Translations under genes and position numbers: made by a program
Notes under the pieces: generated by a model
Databases searched by the model: none
The model's input: only the letters and a program-made list of their open reading frames with translations
Told to the model about the DNA's origin: nothing
Shown: positions 14,425 through 19,374 of the stretch, piece after piece
Layout of the letters: each line of letters opens with the position of its first letter
Numbering within the stretch: position 1 is the first letter of the stretch
DNA from: Micavibrio sp. UBA5703
GTDB lineage: Bacteria; Pseudomonadota; Alphaproteobacteria; Micavibrionales; Micavibrionaceae
DNA: 19,374 nt
Reading direction: 5' to 3'
NCBI GenBank assembly: GCA_002420015.1
Contig: DIHF01000073.1
Location: 1-19,374, forward strand

Positions 14425-16120
14425 GTTTGTGTCCTCCGTGCATTGAATGATCCATCTTTGAGTGATCCATACCTTGCATGTCCGCTTTTGGTTGCGTCTG
14501 TGCCTTATAGGGCGCTGGTTTCGGCCCATGCGGGATTTCAGATGGATCGAGTTTGGCCACGACCACCTTGTTCATCATCCCCGCCATCATGTGATACAAG
14601 AGGTGGCAGTGAAACGCCCACTCCCCCGGCTCATCTGCGGTTAGAAGAACGGAATAGGACTGCCCCGGCGGCACGATGATCGTGTGCTTGTTGGGCAGCT
14701 TTTCGGCTGGCTGGCCGTTTTCAAGCTGCACGAACATGCCATGCAGGTGCATCGGGTGCGCCATCATCGTGTCGTTGACGAACTTCAGGCGCACGCGCTC
14801 CCCGTAGTTAAGCTTGATCGGCCCGGAGTCGGCATATTTCTTGCCGTTGAGGGTCCAGATATAACGGTCCATGTTGCCGCCGAGCCGCACAAGGATTTCA
14901 CGCTCGGGTTGGCGCGTGTCTTTTTGAACGCCGAGATAACGAAGGTCGGCGTAGGACAGCGCCTTGTCGCCCTGCGGCGTTCCGGCCTTGGCCCAGCCGC
15001 TCTTCATATCCTCCATCATCTGCTGCATTTCCTCAGGGCTCATTTTGCTGTGGTTCATGCCGCTCATGTCGTGCTCCATGCCCATATCGGCCATCGTCAA
15101 AAGCGCACGGGGCCGCTGTGCCGGGACTTCGCCGCGCATATTTTCACGCGGCGCGAGAGTCCCCAGCGCAAAGCCCGTGCGGTCGATGGGTTCGGCCGCG
15201 ATCGTATAGGCTTTGTCTTCCCTGGGCGTGACGATGACATCGTAGGTTTCAGCCACACCGAAGCGGAACTCATCCACCGGCACCGGCTCGACGTTCTGCC
15301 CATCCGAAGACACGACCTGCATCTTAAGGCCCGGTATCCGCACATCGTAAAACGACATGGCAGAGGCGTTGATGAAGCGCAGGCGCACGCGCTCGCCGGG
15401 TTTAAAAATCCCCGTCCAGTTTTGCTCCGGCGTTTTGCCATTCATCAGGAAGGTGTAGCCCGTCACGTCTGATAAATCCGTGGGCAGCATCCGCATGTCT
15501 CCCCACATTTTGGCGTTTTCCCATGCCTTGCCGAAGCCGCGCTCTTTCGCATCGTCGAAGAAATCGCCGAGTGTGCGGCGGGCATATTGATAATACTCCG
15601 AAGACATTTTCAGATTGGTCATGATGTCCCATGAGTCTTCATCATGGAAATCGGACAGCAGGACCACATAATCGCGATCGGCTTTTACGGGATCGTTTTT
15701 GGGCGTGATGACGATGGAGCCGTAATGCCCGTCCTGTTCCTGTCCCATGCTGTGCGCGTGATACCAGTAAGTGCCGCTCTGACGGATGTGGAAGCGATAG
15801 GTAAAGGTCTCGCCGGGCTTGATGCCGGGGAAGCCGTTAAAGCCCGGAACGCCGTCCATTTCACCGGGCAAAAGCAAGCCGTGCCAGTGAACCGAAGTAT
15901 CCTCGTTCATGTTGTTGGTGACGTGAATGACAACGTCTTCGCCCTCTGTAAAGCGCAGGGTCGGGCCGGGGATCGTGCCGTTGACCGTAATTTTCTTCAC
16001 CGGATTGCCGGTAATGTTTACTGCCTCGCGGGCGATGGTCAGGTTGTATTCACCCGCCAGCGCCGTATGCACGGGGGTGGCGATAAACAGCGCGAGCAGA
16101 AATAGAATTTTAAATTTCAT
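14414..16120 (-). CDS. copA: Copper resistance multicopper oxidase CopA/PcoA family
   Basis: CopA is a periplasmic oxidase of Cu(I) and binder of excess copper. Three cupredoxin-type domains are present, with all four copper motifs: HWHG (78-81), HAHS (121-124), HPMHLHG, and HCHLLYHMMAGM (504-515, with the type-1 Cys505). A Met/His-rich insert (about 345-375, DMGMEHDMSGMNHSKM) and a Met/His-rich C-terminal tail (GMDHSKMDHSMHGGHKHAH) are probable copper sponges. The 568 residues compare with about 605 in PcoA. The signal (MKFKILFLLALFIATPVHTALA) looks Sec-type; there is no twin-Arg motif, although most CopA/PcoA proteins use Tat. AGGA lies about 10 nt upstream of the ATG. Confidence 0.95.
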   Translation of the reverse strand: MKFKILFLLALFIATPVHTALAGEYNLTIAREAVNITGNPVKKITVNGTIPGPTLRFTEGEDVVIHVTNNMNEDTSVHWHGLLLPGEMDGVPGFNGFPGIKPGETFTYRFHIRQSGTYWYHAHSMGQEQDGHYGSIVITPKNDPVKADRDYVVLLSDFHDEDSWDIMTNLKMSSEYYQYARRTLGDFFDDAKERGFGKAWENAKMWGDMRMLPTDLSDVTGYTFLMNGKTPEQNWTGIFKPGERVRLRFINASAMSFYDVRIPGLKMQVVSSDGQNVEPVPVDEFRFGVAETYDVIVTPREDKAYTIAAEPIDRTGFALGTLAPRENMRGEVPAQRPRALLTMADMGMEHDMSGMNHSKMSPEEMQQMMEDMKSGWAKAGTPQGDKALSYADLRYLGVQKDTRQPEREILVRLGGNMDRYIWTLNGKKYADSGPIKLNYGERVRLKFVNDTMMAHPMHLHGMFVQLENGQPAEKLPNKHTIIVPPGQSYSVLLTADEPGEWAFHCHLLYHMMAGMMNKVVVAKLDPSEIPHGPKPAPYKAQTQPKADMQGMDHSKMDHSMHGGHKHAH

Positions 16121-16177
16121 GGTGTCAAAGTCCTAATATGGATTGAATCCGAACGCAGCAAAAGCGGCGCGGAAATC

Positions 16178-16564
16178 CTATATGCGGAGCCTTTGCGTCG
16201 TCAGAAGGATGGAAGGTTGTGTTTGTGAAAGCGCGGGCCAGTCATGCGGCGGCCCACTAATGGCATTCGTTTCGCGGCCTGTAATGGTAGCGGGAGCGAG
16301 AGTATCCGCCGATGCATAAACAGCCGGCTCACTTTTAAGGTCCGGTTTTTCAAGGTTTGCCGTGTCGGCCTTTTGGATGTCCACGCCCATGCAGTCGGAC
16401 ATAAAGGTCAGCTTGCCGGACGTTTTTTTGTTCTGTGCAGCCATATGGCCTGCGCAGTGGAGCGGAGACTTGGCAGAAACGGCGGCATTGCAAATCGGCA
16501 TCGCGCACACCAGCGAGGGCGTGAACATAACCAGCATCAGTAAGCCAAGGAGCAACTGCCTCAT
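16178..16564 (-). CDS. Small secreted Cys/Met/His protein, first gene of the copper cluster
   Basis: I do not recognise a named family. The 128-residue product has a hydrophobic signal (MRQLLLGLLMLVMFTPSLVCA). The mature part has scattered potential copper ligands: MPIC, LHCAGHM and FMSDCMGVD. The C-terminal half is unremarkable and Ser/Thr/Pro-rich. SLVC is not a proper lipobox. Small Cys/Met/His proteins often precede copA in proteobacteria, so a role as periplasmic copper binder or sensor is an inference from position and composition. The ATG at 16564 has no ribosome-binding site but lies 6 nt after a -10-like TATACT, suggesting a leaderless message. It lies 57 bp upstream of copA. Confidence 0.7.
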   Translation of the reverse strand: MRQLLLGLLMLVMFTPSLVCAMPICNAAVSAKSPLHCAGHMAAQNKKTSGKLTFMSDCMGVDIQKADTANLEKPDLKSEPAVYASADTLAPATITGRETNAISGPPHDWPALSQTQPSILLTTQRLRI

Positions 16565-16570
16565 GGATAT

Positions 16571-16610
16571 AGTATATAGCATTCGCGGCGGTATTGGCCA
16601 GTGGGGCCAA
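16571..16610 (-). promoter_or_regulatory. Candidate promoter and dyad upstream of the copper cluster
   Basis: On the minus strand TATACT (16576-16571) is a 5/6 match to the -10 box, and TGGCCA (16600-16595) is a 4/6 match to the -35 box at an 18-nt spacing. The inverted repeat TTGGCC (16594-16599) / GGCCAA (16605-16610) overlaps that -35 region and could be an operator. It does not resemble the CueR-type CCTTCC/GGAAGG dyad. Confidence 0.4.
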
Positions 16611-16629
16611 AAACCATTGAATTCAATGG
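16609..16629 (-). terminator. Palindrome plus T-run after hxlR: weak terminator or operator
   Basis: A perfect 16-bp palindrome, CCATTGAATTCAATGG (16614-16629), starts directly after the hxlR stop. On the minus strand it is followed by TTTTT (16613-16609), the layout of a short intrinsic terminator (6-bp stem, AATT loop). Perfect symmetry also suits a dimeric repressor. The sequence does not decide between the two. Confidence 0.45.
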
Positions 16630-17040
16630 CTATTTTCCATTTCTATCGTAACGCTTGCGTATTTCCGTCAGTTCTTTTTCACTTGGGATTTTTGTGCCTT
16701 CGATGTGCGTGAGCCCCCATCCGGCGATTTCCATCAGTATCGGTTTAAGCGCGTATCCTGCGGGGGTAAGGAAATACTCATATCGGACAGGGTTGTCCTG
16801 GTAGGATTTTTTGTCAACAATCCCGTGTTCTTCAAGCCGCTTGAGCCGATCGGTCAGGATATTCGTTGAAATACCTTCCGGGGAATCCAGAAAGTCACCA
16901 AATTGCTTCATGCCCAAAAACAGCATGTCGCGAATGACCAGCAGCGTCCATTTGTCGCCGATCAGATCCAGCGTATTTGTCAAAGGGCAGGTGGAGCGCC
17001 CGCCACAGTCTTCCACGTTTATTCTATCGCATTTCTTCAC
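16630..17040 (-). CDS. HxlR-family winged-helix transcriptional regulator
   Basis: The 136-residue protein shows the HxlR core: CPLTNTLDLIGDKWTLLVIRDMLFLG (positions about 18-43), then FGDFLDSPEGISTNILTDRLKRLEEHGIV (recognition helix and wing) and YFLTPAGYALKPIL. Such proteins bind DNA as dimers; several (YodB, HypR) sense oxidants or electrophiles through an N-terminal Cys. Here Cys4, Cys12 and Cys18 all precede the helix-turn-helix, more than usual. The only start that keeps the N-terminus is GTG 17040, which has no ribosome-binding site and lies 5 nt after a perfect TATAAT. It is divergent from the Cys-rich gene, and palindromic half-sites fill the gap, so autoregulation and control of the divergent operon are likely. 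Confidence 0.9.
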   Translation of the reverse strand: MKKCDRINVEDCGGRSTCPLTNTLDLIGDKWTLLVIRDMLFLGMKQFGDFLDSPEGISTNILTDRLKRLEEHGIVDKKSYQDNPVRYEYFLTPAGYALKPILMEIAGWGLTHIEGTKIPSEKELTEIRKRYDRNGK

Positions 17041-17045
17041 AGCCC

Positions 17046-17075
17046 ATTATATACAGTCTGAATAGTAACTTGCAA
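17046..17075 (-). promoter_or_regulatory. hxlR promoter
   Basis: On the minus strand TTGCAA (17075-17070) is followed after 18 nt by a perfect TATAAT (17051-17046). The start codon begins 5 nt past the -10 box, so the transcript would start on or next to the GTG. The half-site GTAACTTGCA (17065-17074) covers the -35 box, which suits autorepression. Confidence 0.6.
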
Positions 17076-17125
17076 AATAAAAGTCGCTGGTGTAAGTTGC
17101 TCGTAACTTGCATAATGCAAGTTAC
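17065..17125. promoter_or_regulatory. Operator array between hxlR and the Cys-rich gene
   Basis: A perfect 11-bp inverted repeat, GTAACTTGCAT and its complement around a central A, covers 17103-17125. The same left arm GTAACTTGCA recurs as a direct repeat at 17065-17074, and a one-mismatch copy GTAAGTTGC lies at 17092-17100. CATAAT (17111-17116), a probable -10 box for the plus-strand gene, sits in the centre of the palindrome, so a bound dimer would block it; its -35 is poor. GTAAC-N-GTTAC dyads suit HxlR-type dimers. Confidence 0.7.
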
Positions 17126-17154
17126 TTAACCAAAACGAACCAAGGAGAAAAGAA

Positions 17155-17502
17155 ATGAAACCGTCCTGTAATACGCAATCTTGTTCGGTAGAATCGTCGG
17201 CGCAGAGCTGCTCTCAAACCCCCGCAGATTGCCTGAACGAGGCCTCCAATTGTCCCATAGAAGGAGCGACGCAGATGTGGGCAAATTCTTTTGCTCAAGC
17301 GATGTGTCAGGCTCAAACCGAGATCCTCAAGAAGAAGATTGTTCAGGCATGGGGCCCGATGATGGAGCAAGCTGCCGATGGCATGATGGAAACCATGGGG
17401 GCTCTCTGGGCCGAGAAAATTGCCGAGATAAAAGTTGCGGAAGCAAAAGCATCCTTCCAGCAACGTCTGCGCAATCTTTGGCTTGATGAAAAGAAAAAAT
17501 AG
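17155..17502 (+). CDS. Cys-rich small cytoplasmic protein, function unknown
   Basis: I do not recognise a characterised family. The 115-residue protein lacks a signal peptide. Its first third holds five Cys (5, 10, 19, 26, 33) in a Ser/Gln/Asn-rich, probably disordered stretch, with a sixth at 51. From about 38 on it is predicted helical and amphipathic, with Met-rich (GPMMEQAADGMMETMGALW) and Lys/Glu-rich parts (EKIAEIKVAEAKASFQQRL). A thiol-rich head on a helical body suggests metal binding or thiol redox, but this is inference. The start is firm: AAGGAG 7 nt upstream of ATG. It is divergent from hxlR, with the operator array between, and is followed by a membrane protein gene. Confidence 0.75.
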   Translation: MKPSCNTQSCSVESSAQSCSQTPADCLNEASNCPIEGATQMWANSFAQAMCQAQTEILKKKIVQAWGPMMEQAADGMMETMGALWAEKIAEIKVAEAKASFQQRLRNLWLDEKKK

Positions 17503-17528
17503 GTTTCTATTTTATTATCATAAGTTGC

Positions 17529-17560
17529 GGCGGTCAGAGCCTTTTGTGCTGGCTGCCGCC
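17529..17560 (+). other. Imperfect hairpin between the Cys-rich and membrane protein genes
   Basis: GGCGG (17529-17533) pairs with CCGCC (17556-17560), CAG (17535-17537) with CTG (17553-17555), and CC with GG, leaving small bulges and a 9-nt loop. No T-run follows, so it is not a standard terminator. It may stabilise or separate the upstream message. Confidence 0.35.
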
Positions 17561-17583
17561 ACTTCCAGATAGAGGAGGCTAAT

Positions 17584-17994
17584 ATGCCAGATTATAAAAA
17601 GATTATTTTTGCAACACTATCCTACATCATTTTGACGATGGCCATTGCGTATCCGTGGCATATGATCTGGTTCCATAGTCTTTATGAAACTATGGGCGCA
17701 GTAACACGGCCAGAGCCGATCATTCCTCTAGGGATGCTGTCGATGCTGATACAGGGGATCGTCATCGCTTACTTGTATCCGTTCTGGTACAAGGGTGGGA
17801 ATCCTGCGGTGCAGGGGGTCAAGTTTATGTTGATTGTAGGTCTTTTGATCTACAGCGTCATGGGGTTTGCAACGGTGGCGAAGATGAACATCACTCCCAT
17901 TTCGACGTTTCTTATGTACCATACAGCGTTTCAACTGATTCAGTTTGTTGTTACAGGGGCGGCTTTGGGCCTTATATTCGGAAAAAAGGTGTAG
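17584..17994 (+). CDS. Four-helix inner-membrane protein, function unknown
   Basis: This 136-residue hydrophobic protein has four predicted membrane helices, about 6-29, 46-68, 80-99 and 107-133. Features that could be functional are the aromatic/His cluster YPWHMIWFHSLYE at the end of helix 1, a PxxP-like loop (RPEPIIP) and a His in helix 4 (MYHTAF). I cannot assign a family with confidence; the overall size and topology recall small DUF-type membrane proteins. The ribosome-binding site is strong (GAGGAGG, 5 nt before ATG). It lies between the Cys-rich gene and a TfoX-N gene that starts 3 nt after its stop, so these are probably one operon. Confidence 0.75.
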   Translation: MPDYKKIIFATLSYIILTMAIAYPWHMIWFHSLYETMGAVTRPEPIIPLGMLSMLIQGIVIAYLYPFWYKGGNPAVQGVKFMLIVGLLIYSVMGFATVAKMNITPISTFLMYHTAFQLIQFVVTGAALGLIFGKKV

Positions 17995-17997
17995 CCT

Positions 17998-18327
17998 ATG
18001 CCCTATGATCCGGGTCTCGCGCAACGTCTGGAAGACTTTCTCGAAGATAAAAAGGGATTTCAGCAAAAGAAGATGTTCGGCGGAATCGGCTGGCTTCTGA
18101 ACGGGAACATGTGCGTTGGTGTTTACAAAGACTGGCTGATTATCCGCGTCGGCGAGGAAAAGGCCGCCAGCATTTTTAAAAAGAAGCATGTGAAACCCAT
18201 GGATATCACCGGCAAGCCAATGAAGGGGTGGGCTATGGTGGCACCGAAAGGATATGAATCGGACAGCGATCTGGCGGGCTTTGTTGATCTGGCGACGGGT
18301 TTTGTGAAAAAGCTGCCGCCAAAATAA
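17998..18327 (+). CDS. TfoX/Sxy N-terminal domain protein
   Basis: This 109-residue protein consists only of the TfoX-N domain (COG3070-type). The hallmark is KKMFGGIGWLLNGNMCVGVY (about 24-43), followed by LIIRVGEEKA and PMKGWAMVAP. Full-length TfoX/Sxy controls competence together with CRP in gammaproteobacteria, and has a second helical domain that is missing here. Stand-alone TfoX-N proteins are common in alphaproteobacteria and not known to control competence. Its single Cys sits in the hallmark motif. The ribosome-binding site AAGGTG overlaps the end of the upstream gene. It ends 6 bp from the 3' end of the convergent tRNA gene. Confidence 0.88.
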   Translation: MPYDPGLAQRLEDFLEDKKGFQQKKMFGGIGWLLNGNMCVGVYKDWLIIRVGEEKAASIFKKKHVKPMDITGKPMKGWAMVAPKGYESDSDLAGFVDLATGFVKKLPPK

Positions 18328-18333
18328 CCGAAA

Positions 18334-18408
18334 TGGTGCCGTTGAAAGGATTTGAACCTTCGACCCTCGCATTACGAATGCGATGCTCTACCCCTGAGCT
18401 ACAACGGC
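18334..18408 (-). tRNA. tRNA-Thr (anticodon CGT)
   Basis: Read on the minus strand this is a complete 75-nt cloverleaf. The acceptor stem is GCCGTTG/CAACGGC, the D-arm GCTC/GAGC, and the anticodon stem TCGCA/TGCGA with loop TTCGTAA (anticodon CGT, reading ACG). It has a 5-nt variable loop, a T-arm GAAGG/CCTTT with TTCAAAT, discriminator A and an encoded CCA. A weak promoter (TTGCAA at 18448-18443, AT-rich -10 about 17 nt on) lies between it and rimO; readthrough from rimO is also possible. Confidence 0.97.
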
Positions 18409-18453
18409 TTATGGCGTTTTAAATAAAGCGTTTTACGGTGTTTTGCAAGGCTC

Positions 18454-19374
18454 TTAAGCCGGAACGCCGAACAGGTCGTATTCGTCGGAATCTTCAATAA
18501 CGACGGGCAAAATATCACCCGGCTGGACGTTTTCAGCGTCGCGCAGATACACCTTGCCGTCGATATCCGGCGCGTCGGCGCAGGAGCGCGCATCGGCTCC
18601 GCCGTCCTCGCCCGCTTCATCGATGATGCACATGACGGTTTTGCCAACCTTGTCTTGCAGCCTTGCGGCGGATATTTCCTGTTGCGCCTCCATGAAGCGG
18701 TCCCAGCGTTCCTGTTTGATTTCTTCCGGCACCGCGCCGCCCAGGTCGTTCGCCGCCGCGCCCTCGACGGGTTCGTATTTGAAACACCCGGCGCGGTCGA
18801 TCTGCGCCTCCGCCAGCCAGTCCAGCAGCATTTGAAAATCCTCCTCCGTTTCGCCGGGGAAGCCGACGATGAAGGTGCTGCGCAGGGCCAGATCGGGACA
18901 AGCCTTGCGCCAGGCTTGAATGCGGCCCAGCGTTTTTTCCTGGCTGGCCGGGCGGCGCATGGCCTTGAGAACCGCCGGGCTGGCGTGCTGGAACGGGATG
19001 TCGAGATAGGGCAGGAGGCCGCCTTCCGTCGATTTGTGGCCGTCCATAAGTTCGATCACCGCATCGACATGCGGATACGGGTAAACATAGTGCAGCCGCA
19101 CCCATGCGCCGTGTTCCTTGGCCAGCGTGCCAAGCTCGCGAGCGAGGTTGATAAAGCGTGCCTCGACTTTTTGATTCCGCCATGGGCTTTGCGCGTATTT
19201 GATGTCCACCCCGTAAGCAGAAGTGTCCTGCGAAATCACCAGCAATTCTTTCGTGCCGCCCTGCAATAATTTTTCCGCCTCGAACAAAACGCGGTGCAGC
19301 GGGCGGCTCACCAAATCGCCGCGCAGGCTTGGGATGATGCAAAACGAGCAGCGGTTGTTGCAGCCTTCGGAAAT
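18454..19374 (-). CDS. rimO: Ribosomal protein S12 methylthiotransferase RimO (5' end outside window)
   Basis: RimO adds a methylthio group to an Asp of ribosomal protein S12 using two Fe4S4 clusters and S-adenosylmethionine. The frame is open through the right edge; the visible 306 residues are the C-terminal two-thirds. They begin ISEGCNNRCSFCIIPSLRGD, which holds the radical-SAM C-x3-C-x2-C motif and the RimO-type IPSxRG context. The LHYVYPYPH block, PYLDIPFQHASPAVLKAM and STFIVGFPGETEEDF follow. A C-terminal TRAM domain ends DEYDLFG, as in RimO rather than MiaB. The N-terminal UPF0004 domain lies outside the window. The tRNA-Thr gene follows 45 bp downstream. Confidence 0.96.
   Translation of the reverse strand: MSEGCNNRCSFCIIPSLRGDLVSRPLHRVLFEAEKLLQGGTKELLVISQDTSAYGVDIKYAQSPWRNQKVEARFINLARELGTLAKEHGAWVRLHYVYPYPHVDAVIELMDGHKSTEGGLLPYLDIPFQHASPAVLKAMRRPASQEKTLGRIQAWRKACPDLALRSTFIVGFPGETEEDFQMLLDWLAEAQIDRAGCFKYEPVEGAAANDLGGAVPEEIKQERWDRFMEAQQEISAARLQDKVGKTVMCIIDEAGEDGGADARSCADAPDIDGKVYLRDAENVQPGDILPVVIEDSDEYDLFGVPA

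Noticed and set aside
14425..14529. N-terminal extension of CopB to 14529
   Set aside because: The extension lies in copA coding sequence and is basic and unlike a signal peptide; the 14424 ATG has a GGAGGA ribosome-binding site and a signal peptide.
14684..15472. 262-codon open frame on the plus strand
   Set aside because: It is antisense to copA, where all copper motifs are intact on the minus strand; His-rich content simply mirrors CopA codons.
17025..17048. Seven-codon leader peptide (MGCEEMR) overlapping the hxlR start
   Set aside because: It is very short, has no ribosome-binding site and arises from bases already explained by the -10 box and the hxlR start.
17998..18327. A competence regulator (tfoX/sxy)
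   Set aside because: Only the N-terminal domain is present and no competence genes are nearby, so the competence role is not claimed.
18617..19342. Second open frame on the minus strand within rimO
   Set aside because: It is out of frame with the RimO motifs and Pro/Arg/Gly-rich, as expected for a shifted GC-rich frame.

Overview
The window reads as chromosomal DNA of a Gram-negative bacterium, most likely an alphaproteobacterium. The evidence is protein similarity (QueC/D/E/F, Uup, RimO), Sec and lipoprotein signals, outer-membrane barrels ending in Phe, and moderately GC-rich codon use. A narrower placement (for example a Micavibrio-like lineage) would be a guess. Nothing looks like a prophage, insertion sequence or CRISPR array.

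Layout. (1) 1-3985, plus strand: the 3' part of a large usher-like beta-barrel envelope protein, then a proline-rich lipoprotein. Both end in an AMIN-like domain. (2) 3992-6285, minus strand: a tight, overlapping queC-queD-queE-queF operon that makes preQ1 for queuosine. A preQ1-I riboswitch carries the queC ribosome-binding site. (3) 6368-8302, plus strand: an RhlE-type DEAD-box helicase with a long structured leader and a tandem-repeat basic tail. Its terminator lies inside the convergent GIY-YIG gene (8303-8548). (4) 8593-11628, plus strand: a BaiN/HI0933-type flavoprotein and the ABC-F ATPase Uup. (5) 11625-16564, minus strand: a copper-resistance cluster read in the order small Cys/Met/His secreted protein, copA, copB, unknown outer-membrane protein, MerP-like protein, MerT-like protein, TauE/SafE permease. 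(6) 16630-18327: an HxlR regulator (minus) divergent from a Cys-rich protein, a four-helix membrane protein and a TfoX-N protein (plus). A palindromic operator array lies between them. (7) 18334-19374, minus strand: tRNA-Thr(CGT) and the 3' part of rimO.

How the genes work together. The que operon covers every step from dihydroneopterin triphosphate to preQ1, and the end product should shut off translation of its first gene. The copper cluster combines periplasmic oxidation (CopA), outer-membrane binding (CopB) and a periplasmic HMA carrier next to a membrane partner. No CopRS or CueR regulator is in view. The HxlR module is the least explained part: a thiol-rich regulator, a thiol-rich small protein and repeated GTAACTTGCA half-sites suggest a redox-, electrophile- or metal-responsive unit. 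The strongest single non-coding observation is the preQ1-I aptamer at 6248-6285.
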